From the NCBI RefSeq assembly GCF_050436995.1, contig NC_134745.1, forward strand, positions 11,222,001 to 11,286,000: 64,000 nt of DNA, read 5' to 3'. The translations under genes were made by a program, and so were the position numbers. The notes beneath the pieces are model-generated. The model saw only the letters and a program-made list of their open reading frames with translations, did no database searches and had not been told where the DNA came from. Shown here in pieces: positions 11,483 through 22,886 of this stretch; the first letter of the stretch is position 1; the number at the start of each line of letters is the position of its first letter. The stretch comes from Anticarsia gemmatalis (Eukaryota > Arthropoda > Insecta > Lepidoptera > Erebidae).

Positions 11483-13716
11483 ATGCGCGCCTTCATTCTG
11501 TTCAGCCTCTGCGTAGCGGCAGTCTATGGTATGTTTACTTTAATTATATTGTTTTGGACATAAATATCTTATTTGAATATATTTTTTAGTTAAAAAAATA
11601 TTATTCTCATATTTTAGTTTATTTTAATGTCTACTTAACGCATTTAAAACCGAACATTATTTAATTTTATTGATAAGACTAATTGTGATTGCAAAATAGT
11701 ATTCATTTATTAAAGTTTGATCAATTTATTTCGTTTTATTTATAATTAAAATATTTGTGTCAAACAAATATAGCAATGATTTAATTTAATGTTAATAATT
11801 GTAGCTACAACAGTTTGTTTTTTTATTGAATGTTCGAAATAATGTTGTTTCAATTCAATTAATTACACGAAGATTGATAAACAAATACATAATCTAGATT
11901 ATTTTTTTTTAAATAACTCATTAATGTTTCACTGCTGAGCAAGAGCCTCCCGTAAGCCCTTGAGTCCACCATGTTGGCCGAATGCGGGCTATGAATGTGT
12001 GTTGTGTGTGTGTTATCTAACAGCAAAAAATATTTCTTTTACAGCCGGTCCCTCCAGTTCCCTGAGGATCGCGGGAGGAACAGAGGCCTCTATTGAGCAA
12101 TACCCCAACTTGGTTGCTATCCTTTATACTCCGGACTTCGTCACCAACACACAGCAGTGCGGCGGTTTCATCCTCAACCAAAGATCTGTGGCCACCGCTG
12201 CCAGCTGCGTTACGTAAGTTAAGAAATATTTACCTTAAATTGACTATTTTTATAAATAAGAAAAAACACGCTTCGTATAATATTTAAATCCGTTAAGCTT
12301 ACGCTTTTACTTATTCTCTTTAGTTCACCTATCCTTATTAGAATATTATGGAACGAAAGTAACTTTTTCAATCTGTTACGCCATCACATCTAAACAGCGT
12401 AATCTTTTAGGATGGTAGATCGTAGACCAGGTAATAATGGCAAAATCTTGTTATTTATATTTAAAAAAATCGGCCTAATAGAGAACTTTTCCTATTGGAA
12501 GTCGCTTGGAGACAATGATATCCAGGAGCTAGTAATATTAAAACAAAAAAGTACGTTAACGTTTCTTTTTAAACTTTGCAGTCAAACTGGTGTTGTGAGG
12601 TGGACGATCCGTGCCGGTTCTTCTTACGGAAACAGCGGCGGTGTTCTCTACAACCTTTTGTTGATGATCATCCACACTGAGTTCGACAACGACTACAAGA
12701 CGAACAACATCGCTATTTTGAGAGTGGCCAACGCTATTGTCTACTCTAATGTCATCCAGCCTTCCCGTATTGCTGGTGAACTGTATATCGTTCCCGACAA
12801 CCAGAGAGTTGTTGCTGTTGGATGGGGAAAGAACGTAAGTATTTTGTTGCAAGAAATTGGTTCAAGCGCACTCCGCTTTCGGTTATTGTTTAAAGGAACG
12901 GCGATATATGAGAAAGAAATCAGCGTCCGCTGAAAGAACAATTTATTTCCAAGAAAATAACTGTCAAACTGCAATTAACCGAGGAGAGAGAGAACTCGTT
13001 CTATTGAGGATTTCAAATGAAGGACGTTCATAATATCTTACTTTTATCGTAGAAAAATAAAAATAAGGTTTTGATATTACTTTTGATATAATATAATATA
13101 TCTATACTAATATTATAAAGCTGAAGAGTTTGTTTGTTTGTTTGTTTGAACGCGCTAATCTCGGGAACTACTGGTCCGATTTGAAAAATTCTTTCAGTGT
13201 TAGATAAAATGAGCGGTCTTCTATGTAATAGTATGTGCTAGTTATTCCGTGATAAAATCAAACGCAGATAATGCGTTGGAAAGGGATGAGGGTTTTTATT
13301 CTTCGATCTTCTTAGGTAGTAAGACCCGCTACAAAAAATAGGGATGTTTGCAATGTTCGTACGCGGCACTTTTCCTAATACACGGATCGACCACTAAAAT
13401 TCTCTAACTGATTTGTTAACAGGAAGACGGTGAGAAATCCGAGCAGCTTCGTCAGGTGGAACTCGTGACCATCAATCAAGGGGTATGTGGCCAGGCTTAC
13501 GTTGAAACTGAGACAAAAGTGACTGACGCCATGTTGTGTGCCGGTTGGGTTGATGGTGGTCGTGGACAGTGCGAGGGAGATCTCGGCAGCCCTCTCTTCC
13601 ACACCGACGTTGTCATCGGTATTGCATCTCACGCTGAAGAGTGCGGCTCCGCCAACTACCCTAGTGTCAACACCCGTGTCAACAGCTTCGTCTGGTGGTT
13701 GCAAAATAATGCTTAA
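11483..13716 (+). CDS. Gene 2: trypsin-family homologue lacking all three catalytic residues
   Basis: Four exons: 11483-11528, 12045-12213, 12582-12834 and 13423-13716, giving 253 residues with phases 1, 2 and 0. There is a signal peptide (1-16) and a propeptide ending in Arg23, then IAGG. The fold markers (C42-C58, C168-C182 and C191-C220 cysteines, the GWG motif, SEQLRQV) are kept and the frame is open throughout, so this is not simple decay. Catalytic His is Ser69 (TAASC), Asp is Asn114 (TNNIAIL) and Ser is Leu210 (GDLGSP). Position 189 is Gly and 226 is Ser. Hydrolysis is not possible by the S1 mechanism. It groups with gene 1 by the GGRGQC motif and the VDLVT/VELVT segment, so the two are probably sister duplicates. 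Intron 3 carries a truncated GTTTG-type repeat (about 13101-13206), and 11937-11985 in intron 1 resembles a SINE fragment. ATTAAA at 13748 may be the polyadenylation signal. Confidence 0.92.
13101..13206 (+). repeat. Truncated GTTTG-type interspersed repeat in gene 2 intron 3
   Basis: It matches the first 100 or so bases of the repeat at 9606-9874 and stops in the segment TTCAGTGTTAGATA. It lies wholly inside intron 3 and leaves both splice sites untouched. Confidence 0.6.
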
Positions 13717-13754
13717 GTTAATTTTATAGAATTTTTATAAGATATGTATTAAAA

Positions 13755-14624
13755 GTTAAGAAAATATTATACGTTTTTATTTTTTGAAATACTCCTTTGA
13801 ATTGACCAAATATGAATCAATAATGTACCTTCTGTAGGCTAATATGCACAAGTTTATAAAATGCTAAATCAATGTAAAAATCTGATAAGAAGTAAAACCC
13901 ACAGTTTTATTGAGTTTTAAAACCAGGTATTATTTAAAGCAATTAGAAGATTCGAGAGCAATGAGTACTTAGTATTTTTGTTTCGTTTCTTTAAAAAAGA
14001 CAACTCCCGCACTAAGAACTGCTATTGTGTCGCAGGAATTTTAACAAACATACAAAGAACGGATACAAAGTACAACCAGACCCGAAATAATTATTTTTAG
14101 ATCGCACAAATAATTGTTCCTTGTGGGAGTCGTATCCACGACCTCCCGACGCAATGGTAGCGGCTTGGCGACCTAAACTACTGCACTACGGAGTATGAAA
14201 CGTTTTATAGGTAAGAGGAAAATATTCCGAAAAATATTTTTTTTTAGAATACGTCATTAATGACAAGGTCTAGATTTGATTTTAATCTAGATCTGCATAT
14301 CCGTATGATCCGGTTTACTCCTCATAGTTAAGGGATGCTGTCGTAGTAATAACAGCATTATAATTACTCATCCTGAATCAATTATATTATTCAACAAACA
14401 TCATAAGCGAGCGATTTTCTAACACTATCGAGTATTGTCAATGTTTAATGAAAATCTAATCAGCGCCTCTAGCGGGTGTCGAAGAAACTATGTTTGGTGG
14501 TACCAACTGAGACTAGAGAATCGCGCTACTGATTCTTACGATATCAAGGATTCCCCTTTAATTTTATTCGCTACTGTATAAATAACAAAAAAATATAAAA
14601 TAATTATGAAAGTATAAAAAACCC
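13755..14624. other. Intergenic stretch with SINE and hairpin repeat
   Basis: No gene seen. It holds a minus-strand tRNA-derived SINE (about 14062-14200) whose head reads as the reverse of CTCCGTGGCGCAGTGG-type SINEs elsewhere, and a fragment of the AGAGAATCG hairpin family (about 14424-14530). Confidence 0.5.
14062..14200 (-). repeat. tRNA-derived SINE, minus
   Basis: Similar to SINEs at about 38135-38278, 44037-44180 (both minus) and 56658-56805 (plus). It shares the CAACCAGACCCGAAA block and the end block resembling a reversed A box (CTACTGCACTACGGAG). Confidence 0.6.
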
Positions 14625-14653
14625 AATCCTCTTATACTGATAATTTGATAACA
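14625..14653 (+). promoter_or_regulatory. Shared upstream motif of gene 3
   Basis: AATCCTCTTAT (14625-14635) followed by TGATAACA (14646-14653). The same pair, with variable spacing, lies upstream of genes 4 and 8. No clear TATA box is visible between it and the ATG at 14763. Confidence 0.4.
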
Positions 14654-14762
14654 GTATCATATAATTAGTTCCCTGATACGTTTCATATGAACGATTGACA
14701 TTAACAAATTACTTCTCAAATATTGATGAATTGATTCTCATTTATTTTGATTGAAGGCAACA

Positions 14763-16772
14763 ATGCACGCGGTCGCTTTTATGGTTCTCTGCGCTGCGGC
14801 TGCCTCAGGTATTTAGATCATCAAAATCATTTACCACCTGTAACAATTTACTGCTACAAATACGACAGTTTGGATAGTTGGTGAATCAATCACGCTTTAA
14901 CGGACGAATTTTGATACTACACAGATAGTTTTATTAGTTTATAGCCTGCCATCTAGGTAATAATCTATCAGGTACCAATTTCCGCAAAGGATATTTTCCC
15001 CCTAGAAATACTTTCAAACGAAGTCACGGACGGAAGCTCATCTATACATATATGTATGTAATTAAATTTTACGAGTAAAACAGTCATTTTGATTTCAATT
15101 ATGAAAAATAAAAATAGTTTCTCCTTTAACATTTTCCAGCCGCAGCAGACTCAGTCAGAATTGCCGGTGGATCACTGGCTACCATCGACAGGTATCCGTC
15201 GATGGCGTCTCTGACCAATACGCAAAATTTCGTAACATGGGCACAGGAATGCGGTGGATCCATCCTCAATAACAGAGCTATACTTACTGCTGCTCATTGT
15301 ACTGGGTAAGTCAAACAAAGGTGATAAACTTTGTAAGACCAATTGGGCGCTTCCTACCAGTATCAACAGCCCCTAGCGTATTTTGCAAGAATTCAGTGTT
15401 TTAAAGAGTCAATCGCTTATTCGATAGTACCGGGTATAAGGTCTTACAAGACGTTATTTTTTACATCTTTTTTTATGCGGTTCAACCTTTCTTTATTTTT
15501 GTTGCAGGCCGTTCGTTCTTGATAGACAGCGTGTTCGCATAGGTTCATCTTTTTCCCAAAGCGGTGGAACTGTGTTCGGAGTCAGCAGATACATCAGACA
15601 TCCCAGTTACGGTAGCTCCCTTATGGGCAGTGATATTGCGATCTTGCATCTGAACGGCTTTATCACTTACAACGCTAATACTCAACCTGGTCGGTTCGCT
15701 GGTCCCAACTTCAACGTTCCATTAGGTGCTTCAGTTTGGGCTGCTGGATGGGGAATTTCTCATGTAAGTATTGTACCAGGCTTTGTCATTTAAATAAATT
15801 TTATTTAATAATAATTGTAATTGCACTACTACTAATCGTATGGTTAGTGGTAAACCTAGTGCCAAAGTTGTTCAAGCCGCCCAAAACACTTTTGACGTGG
15901 CTTAACGACTGTTATCTTAATTGACAACAACTGGGACCGTCATTTTACGTGCCAGTTCAAATACCACTATGCGGTCACCCATCTATGGAACGATCGCGCC
16001 AAGGTTTGCGCAACCGACAGATCGTTTACCGACCGGTGAGCGCAACTGGCTACGGGCGCCTTAGTAATGGCACTTTCATCGAACCTCACCGTTATGCATT
16101 ACTAGCTGACCCGCGCAACTTCGCTTACGTCACCTAAGAGAGAATGGGTCATAATTTTCCCCGTTTTTGTAGCATTTCTCATTGCTACTCCGCTCCTTAT
16201 GGCCCTAGCGTAATGTTATACAGCCTATAGCCTTCCTCGATAAATGGACTATCTAACACTGAAAGAATTTTCCAAATCGGACCAGTAGATCCTGAGATTA
16301 GCGCGTTCAAACAAACAAACAAACAAGCAAACTCTTCAGCTTTATAATATTAGTATAGATGTTTAGTACCAACCTTCTCCATTAGGCATACCCTTCGCAT
16401 TTCAATCATTTTTACATCAACAATTGCTACAGAAAAACACTAATATTATGGATCATCATATTAATGCCATTTTTTCTGCAACAGAACGGTGGCAGTGTCT
16501 CCGAGCAACTACGTCACGTTCAGCTCTGGACTGTCAGTCAAGCTCAATGCAGGACTCATTTTGGTTCGATGATCACTGACGCTATGATCTGCGTGCTAGG
16601 TCGTGAGTTTGGCCAAGGAACATGCTCTTGTGACTCCGGTGGTCCTATCTTCCACAATGGCGTCATTGTCGGTGTGATTTCTTTTGGTGGTCAAGTTTGT
16701 GGAAGCGATGTCATTCCTTCTGTCAACATGAACGTCTCCCGATATATTTCTTGGATTCAAGCTAACGCATAA
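14763..16772 (+). CDS. Gene 3: serine protease with Cys at oxyanion position 193
   Basis: Four exons: 14763-14808, 15140-15305, 15508-15763 and 16485-16772, giving 251 residues with phases 1, 2 and 0. There is a signal peptide (1-16), a propeptide ending at Arg22, and a mature start IAGG at 23. The triad is complete: His68 (TAAHC), Asp113 (GSDIAIL) and Ser207 (DSGGP). The residue two before Ser207 is Cys205 (motif TCSCDSGGP) where almost all active S1 enzymes have Gly193, whose backbone NH forms the oxyanion hole. This Cys would be extra to the three conserved disulfides. S1 pocket positions are Gly189 and Ser226, so it is not a trypsin; activity is doubtful. Intron 3 (15764-16484) contains a minus-strand 5S-derived SINE (15837-16050) and a minus-strand GTTTG-type repeat (16101-16360). 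AATAAA is at 16792. Confidence 0.92.
15837..16050 (-). repeat. 5S rRNA-derived SINE in gene 3 intron 3
   Basis: Read on the minus strand it includes blocks resembling the internal promoter region of 5S rRNA, with a diverged GTTAAGCAAC-like part and the GATGGGTGACCGC-like end. The closest relatives are at 33246-33480 and 47763-47997. Confidence 0.65.
16101..16360 (-). repeat. GTTTG-type interspersed repeat, minus, in gene 3 intron 3
   Basis: Full-length reverse copy of the repeat at 9606-9874, running from CTAGCTGACCCGCGCAACTT to the reversed GTTTG run and TAATATTAGTATAGA. It directly abuts the 5S-derived SINE side of the intron. Confidence 0.7.
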
Positions 16773-16799
16773 ATTGTTGTGTAGAGATATAAATAAATA

Positions 16800-17565
16800 A
16801 ATATCTTTAAAAACATCGAAGTATATTTTATTTTTTAATTTTGACGATCCACGTGATTTTATTTATGTATCCCGGTTAAGTATGGAATGAAAATAGATCT
16901 TACCTGTTAGTAATTATTACATTACTTAATTAATATATGGGGCTCGACAGAAAAGTGATTAAAAATGAAAAACAAACTAAATTTAAGTATAATTTATTGC
17001 AAACTAACTATCTATGGCAGCAAAAACATTATAATGTTGGTTGTTACATCGATTTCTAACCATATCCGGCATCGTGTTCCAGTATATCATTATTTAAAGC
17101 GTCTTTTGCGTCAGTCACTGAGTTTTGAGCCAGATGTTTTTCATGTTCACAATTGGACATTATGATAACGATTAATTTTCATAATCATTTAATTGTTCCG
17201 ATATAAAATTAGTAATTACTTTAATTAATTATTGTCCAAAAGATACGTGCTATCAATTTGATTTAGGCGCAAGTTTTATTAAATTGTGGATATTTTTTTT
17301 CTTAATTGACTTTTTAAATTAAAAAAATATTTTACACTTGGAACTTATAAACGTATTACTTTTTTGGGTCTAAGGATGGCCCTTGGTCCACTTAGTAGTT
17401 CGCACGTTTATCCTCAAGTGATGACCCTACCCTACTTTCCCAATCTCGCGCTGGTAGTGGTAACAGATATGAAAAAGCTCAAAGAAATGATTACGGTAAT
17501 TATTTGTATTGCGAAACATTACACAATAAACTGGAACTCTAGACAACTATATAGCAGAAGAACCA
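16800..17565. other. Intergenic stretch, nothing identified
   Basis: AT-rich spacer between genes 3 and 4. Short open frames are present (for example 17364-17480, slightly richer in GC), but none has splice borders or recognisable motifs. Confidence 0.5.
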
Positions 17566-17660
17566 AATCCTCTTATTTAAATTAATTATTTGATAACATT
17601 GGTATCTTTTAATTGTTACGATTAAGTACGTACATAATCCTGTACCAATTAGGATATAAA
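17566..17660 (+). promoter_or_regulatory. Promoter elements of gene 4
   Basis: AATCCTCTTAT (17566-17576), TGATAACA (17591-17598) and a TATAAA box followed by GGATTTT (17655-17660). The TATAAAGG core is shared with genes 5-7. A short upstream ATG at 17691 ends in a TGA that overlaps the true start region. Confidence 0.55.
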
Positions 17661-17701
17661 GGATTTTTTAAAAAACAATCGGACATTTCAATGAAGACAA
17701 C

Positions 17702-20014
17702 ATGCGCGTGATTAGTTTTTTGGTTCTCTTTGTTGCGGCTGCCTCAGGTATTTACATTAATATTAGGTTGGGTAAAAAATCTTTTCGCATTATAGTATGT
17801 ATGAACTTGTAATAAAATCTTTTATCTACACAAAAAAGTTCGATATTTGGGTACCTGAGGAACTCACTGAAAGAAACCTAATGAACCGTGTACTCATTTG
17901 TGATTCTTGAAGCCAAAGAGATTTTATTACAAGTTCATACATACTATTATGCCAAAAGACTTTTTCCCCGACCTAATAAATAATTTATTATTGTTTTTTT
18001 AATCTCCTTAACATGTACTGACAATATGGTCTTTTCAAATTTTAATCGTTATAATATCACCAACATTTCCTACCATTTCTTTGCAAACTAAAGTAAGCTT
18101 ACACCGAATACTTTAGGTAACTCGATGTTTAAGATAATTGCTGTGTTTAATTGTCCTTTTACCCTACAGGTTCAAAAGTGGTCTATCTTCTAATTAACCT
18201 TCAGTAGTTATATTTATACTATTAACTTTTTTAGCCGCACCTGACCTTGGCAGAATTGCTGGGGGATCATTGACTACAATTGATAGATATCCTTCGATGG
18301 TGTCGTTCACCAACACGCAAAATTTCGTCACTTGGAGACAAGAATGTGGTGGATCTATTCTCAATGTTAGAGCTATCCTTACTGCTGCTCATTGCACAGG
18401 GTAAGTACCTATAAGCACGATTAATGTTTATTAATTTATATAGCCGAGTGGTATAAGTTCAATTGGTATAAGAACCCGAGGCCACACATCAATGACTTTT
18501 CGAAGTTATGTGTGTATTAGAAATAATTCATGCTCCAACGGTGAAGGAAAACATCGTGAGGAAGCCTTGAATGCCTAAAAATTGGTTTAAAACATTTATT
18601 GAAGGCATACAAAGTGGCCAACCCGCACTTGGCCAGCGTGGTGGACTCAAGGCCTAACCCCTCCCTCCTTACGGGAGGAGACCCTTGCCCAGTAGTGGGC
18701 CAGTAATGGGTTTAATTAATTTATTAATTTATATAATCTTATTTACTTTAAATTAAAATAAATTCCCGTACAAAAACGTGTAATGTGTTAGACAATCGAA
18801 TTTAAGTAAAAGCGGTCATTTAGACACCGGATTGCATGCTTTTTTTGCGATTTCCATTAGTGCCAAATACATTACTGTTGTAAGTATATGAAGCCTAAAT
18901 AAATTAATTAACTATTATTCCGTTATTTTTTCTATTTAAGTTTACATTTTATAACAAAGTTTTATTGTTAAAAACCATATTTTTTTGTCTCTAATCTACG
19001 TAATTTTACAGTTAAGTTATCTTTTTAAACCTGATTGCGCAATTGCGCATATTGTTAATTTATATCTAGCCCCTGCGATACAAGCTACAAGCTTAGTGTA
19101 GGGACTGCTGAAACATTTTATTGTATACAAATTTGAAGATAAATAAATTTAAAGTTTAAAATTTGATTTCTTCCAGACCATTCACCTACGACAGAACGCG
19201 TATACGCGTAGGTTCCTCTTTTTCTCAAAGCGGAGGAACTCTTTTTGGAGTCAGCAGATTGATCCAACATCCCAACTATGGTAATTTCATTATGGACAGT
19301 GACATCGCGATTGTTCACCTCAACGGCTTTATCACGTACAATGAATTTGCTCAACCTGGTCAGTTTTCTGGCGCTAACTACAACGTTGCCGTTGGTGATC
19401 CAGTGTGGGCTACTGGATGGGGAATATCAGTAGTAAGTGTATAAAACTCAGATTCTTTGATTTAAATCCTTAAATGTGTTACGTGTATTGAGATGAATAT
19501 TTGAAGTTTCAGTTAAAATGATTTAAAGGTTATGATTTTTTGATAAATAATTAAATGGCGTTTAGTTTAAAATAAAATTTGCCGATTTTAATTTCTAATC
19601 CATTCCTATTTTAATAATTAGTGATTAGTTTTGATTATTAGAGCCGGCACAGATTGTATCCTGCGTAAATAATTTAATGCGTATTGTGTAAATTCTGGAT
19701 TAAATTAAAACTATTTTTTTCTACAGAATGGCGGTACCGTCTCCGAGCAACTTCGTCACGTCCAGCTCTGGATCGTCAGTCAGGCTCAATGCAGACAAAG
19801 TTTTAGTGTAGTAGTCACTGAGGGTATGATCTGCGTACTTCCTCGCGAGTTCGGCAACGGTCAATGCTCTTCTGACTCCGGCGGTCCAATCTTCCACAAC
19901 GGCGTCATTGTCGGTGTCTTGTCCTTTAAGGGCCATGTGTGCGGCAGCAATATTGATCCTTCAGTCAGTATCGGCGTCTCCAGATATATTTCTTGGATTC
20001 AAGAGAATGCCTAA
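17702..20014 (+). CDS. Gene 4: serine protease with Ser at oxyanion position 193
   Basis: Four exons: 17702-17747, 18235-18400, 19177-19432 and 19727-20014, giving 251 residues with phases 1, 2 and 0. There is a signal peptide (MRVISFLVLFVAAAS), a propeptide ending at Arg22, then IAGG. The triad is intact: His68, Asp113 and Ser207. Position 193 is Ser205 (QCSSDSGGP), position 189 is Gly and 226 is Ser. It is the closest relative of gene 3 (shared [14 protein letters not shown] and SQAQCR segments). Intron 1 carries a mariner-type MITE (17763-17976) and intron 2 carries a tRNA-derived SINE (18438-18715). AATAAA is at 20033. Secretion as a zymogen is expected; whether it cleaves peptides is uncertain because of position 193. 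Confidence 0.92.
17763..17976. mobile_element. Mariner-type MITE, 214 bp
   Basis: It begins TTAGGTTGGG and ends CCCCGACCTAA, with terminal inverted repeats of about 60 bases, and is flanked on both sides by TA (17761-17762 and 17977-17978), the target duplication expected for Tc1/mariner elements. It has no coding capacity. A second copy of identical length lies at 30756-30969. Confidence 0.85.
18438..18715 (+). repeat. tRNA-derived SINE in gene 4 intron 2
   Basis: The head TAGCCGAGTGGT (A box) is followed by CGAGGCCACACATCAATGAC and a body with AAAACATCGTGAGGAAGCC, TTGGCCAGCGTGGTGGACTC and CCCTTGCCCAGTAGTGGG. Related copies are at about 25764-25881 (partial), 50586-50866 and 57131-57464. 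Confidence 0.75.
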
Positions 20015-20039
20015 TTGTTCGAGGGCATTATGAATAAAA

Positions 20040-21153
20040 ATCACAGAAAATTACGTGTGTATTTTTTAACCCTTTTCGACGTTTACACAATATTATATTG
20101 GTTTATTAGGTATAATACATACAAAAAAATGCAAATAAATATAATACTGGGACCGTCCATTTTGTTCAAAGCTTTTTCATTAATTTATTGTCAAAATAAA
20201 ATAAGTAAAATCACTAGACTAGATCGGATCACTTTTTGTTTCTAAAAAGATTATTGCTATAATTATGCTATAGGTGCTTTATATGCCGGCCGATTGTACA
20301 AAATAATAAATAAACATAAATCAGTTAGCGAGGTTTCGTTGATATTGGTGTTCCCATCACATTTGTTTCTTTATACTTTCGATTTTCCCTATATACTTAA
20401 AAAGCAAAAAGTAGAAAGCATAGTGTAGTCGAGCATAAAGTAGTATACTGAAAAACGTAAAATAATCTATGATGAATGGTTTTAATTGTTATAATTGATA
20501 ATTAAAATTTTCAGATATGGTTTTAACAAAATAATACGTAGCACAAGATTAAATGTAATTGATGGTCGCGAAATATTTAACCCATCCAAGAAACTACATG
20601 TAAATGTAGTTGTTGTAAATGAAACATTATATTTTTTAAAAGACGGAAAAATCTAATATCATGTGGATGATAAATATTTATGAATATAGTGGACAATAGA
20701 CATCATTGCCAATTTTTTATGAACGAAGTTATTGTTTCAATGATAATTTATAATCATACTAGCTGACCCGGCGAACGTTGTTTGGCCATGTAATTTAAAA
20801 AAAACATATTGTTACTTAGGGGTATGAAAAATAGATGTTGGCCGATTCTCAGACCTACTCAATATGCTCACAAAATTTCATGAGAATCGATCAAGCCGTT
20901 TCGGAGGAGTATAGCAACGAAAATTGTGAAGCGAGAATTTTATATTTCTTTTTTTTTGTGAATCTAAACCATTCTCAGATCCCCTTGACTCACACAAAAA
21001 AAATCATCAAAATCGGTCCAGTCGTTTAAAAGAAGTCAGTAAGATACACACTTACAGAAGAATTATATTATAAATATTATGAAATCAATTAAGTCCGGGT
21101 ACGGGTTTTGCCTATTTAGTAAAATTATGTATGCGAGCTTAAGGCAATTTCTT
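20040..21153. other. Intergenic stretch with RTE-type fragment
   Basis: No gene seen. The one recognisable item is a retroelement fragment at 20758-21062. The remainder is AT-rich. Confidence 0.5.
20758..21062 (-). mobile_element. RTE-type 3' end fragment
   Basis: The left end ACTAGCTGACCCGGCGAACG is the reverse of the common 3' terminus of lepidopteran RTE-like retroelements. Internal blocks (GGTCTGAGAATCGGCC in reverse, AAACGGCTTGATCGA) recur at 53108-53268. The class name is from familiarity with such tails, not from a search. Confidence 0.5.
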
Positions 21154-21216
21154 TTATCTTGGATTTGATAATGTCATTTATTTATATCTTTCGATTACCA
21201 CATGTGTGCTATAAAG
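21154..21216 (+). promoter_or_regulatory. Promoter elements of gene 5
   Basis: TTATCTT (21154-21160, a reversed GATA site), TGATAATG (21166-21173) and a TATAAAGGG box (from 21210). Genes 6 and 7 share the extended TATAAAGGGTTTCTCC core. Confidence 0.55.
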
Positions 21217-21259
21217 GGATTCTCCTAATGAAAATACTATTCTTTGTTTGGAAATAACA

Positions 21260-22861
21260 ATGACAGCGATTAGCTTTTTGGTTCTTTGCGCTGCAGTTGT
21301 CTCGGGTATGTCTCTAAAATATATAAATCATATTATTAAACATATTTATTCTATTTTTCCGTTTCGCATTGTAAGCCCTCTCTTTCATTGAACTGTTCAT
21401 ATTTAATTTATACTAATGATGTGCCAATCTGCTACGGCTGACTAATATAAACCTGTAAAATTCGTTTACAACTAGAACTAAATTGATTCATTACCTAGAA
21501 AAGATGATGAAAAATAAGTAGTGTGTAAATGTGTGTATTATTGGGATAGACGTGAAATTTTACTTCTATTTACGTAAATTGTGTACTCATTTGGACTTAT
21601 ATCAACATTTTAGCAGCAAGTGCCACCGCCAGAATTGCGGGACCATTGACCACCATCGACAAGTATCCTACGATGGTGTCAATCTCGAACACTGAAAATT
21701 TAATATATTGGCAACAATCGTGCGGCAGTTCTATTCTCAATAACAGAGCGGTACTTACCGCTGCTCATTGTACTGGGTAAGTTTATGTTTTGTCATCGTT
21801 TTATTTGTAGATACTTTTGTTTTCTTAAGGCCCCGTTTAACCATATCTATCAAATAGTTTGCCGGAAAAAACTTTGTCAGTTGTTACCTGTTGGTCGATT
21901 CTCTATCACTATCGCCTACCGACAACAGCTTTCGATAAATTCTGTAAAAAGTCTAATCAGCGCCTCTAACGAGCGTCGTAAGAACTATTTTGGCAGTACA
22001 TTTTAACTGTCAAACTTCCGATACTCTAGAGTACTATTGTAGAGTCGTGCTACGGATATTTATTTATAGACTGTAAAATCTACTAGAACACGACATATTA
22101 TTTCTGTTGTAGGTCATTTGCCTACGAGCGTCAACGTGTCCGCGTAGGTTCCTCTTTTGCTCAAAGTGGTGGCACCGTATACGGTATTAGAAGAGTCATC
22201 ATTCATCCTAATTACGGTAGCTTTATGTTGGACAGCGATATCGCCATCTTACACATCAATGGTTTTATTACGTATAGTAACGTAGCTCAGCCTGGGAGGT
22301 TCGCTGGGACCAACTACCCTGTCGCTGCAGATGACGCCGTTTGGGCTGCTGGATGGGGAGTATATTATGTATGTGTTCTATGCAATTTTGTTCAAAGAAT
22401 TCTTGGTTAGATATACTGTTTGAGTATATATTTTAGCGATCTGCCGTTTTTACCACTTGTGAGTGTTGCGTTTCTTTTAGATAGATAAATATATTAATAA
22501 TTAGATCTGCAAGTGAATAATTGCAACACATTTTATCTAGAAAATACTAAACTCAGAATTTGTTCAACAGCACGGCAGTTTTCTGTCTGAGCAGCTACGG
22601 CACACTCAGCTTTGGATTTTGGATCATGACGTCTGTAAGACGCGTTATATCGGAGGTGCTGTTACCGAGGGTATGGTCTGTGCACTTCCTCGTGAAGCAG
22701 GCTTCGGACAATGCTCTGCTGACTCTGGTGGCCCTATCTTCCACAATGGCGTCATTGTCGGAGTCCTATCCTTTGGCGGCGGAGTATGCGGCAGCGACTT
22801 TTTCCCTTCAGTCAGTATTGGTGTCTCCCGTTATATTTCTTGGATTCAAGAAAATGCATAG
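21260..22861 (+). CDS. Gene 5: serine protease, Ala193 and altered mature N-terminus
   Basis: Four exons: 21260-21305, 21614-21776, 22113-22368 and 22571-22861, giving 251 residues with phases 1, 2 and 0. Signal peptide MTAISFLVLCAAVVS. The expected activation point is Arg22/Ile23, but the mature start reads IAGP: one residue is missing compared with IAGG-T in its neighbours, so the second Gly of IVGG is replaced. His67, Asp112 and Ser207 are present. Position 193 is Ala205 (QCSADSGGP), 189 is Gly and 226 is Ser. Exon 2 has a tandem TAGCAG acceptor, so a variant lacking one Ala is possible. Intron 2 carries an AGAGAATCG hairpin repeat (21895-22055), and intron 3 starts with GTATGT. AATAAA is at 22881. 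Activation and catalysis are both in doubt. Confidence 0.9.
21895..22055. repeat. AGAGAATCG hairpin-family MITE in gene 5 intron 2
   Basis: It contains TCGATTCTCTATCACTATCG, an internal AATCAGCGCCTCTAACGAGC block and a returning AGAGTCGTGC arm. Similar units occur throughout the window, with best copies at 30152-30342 and 46198-46383. Confidence 0.55.
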
Positions 22862-22886
22862 ATTACAACATTATGAACAAAATAAA

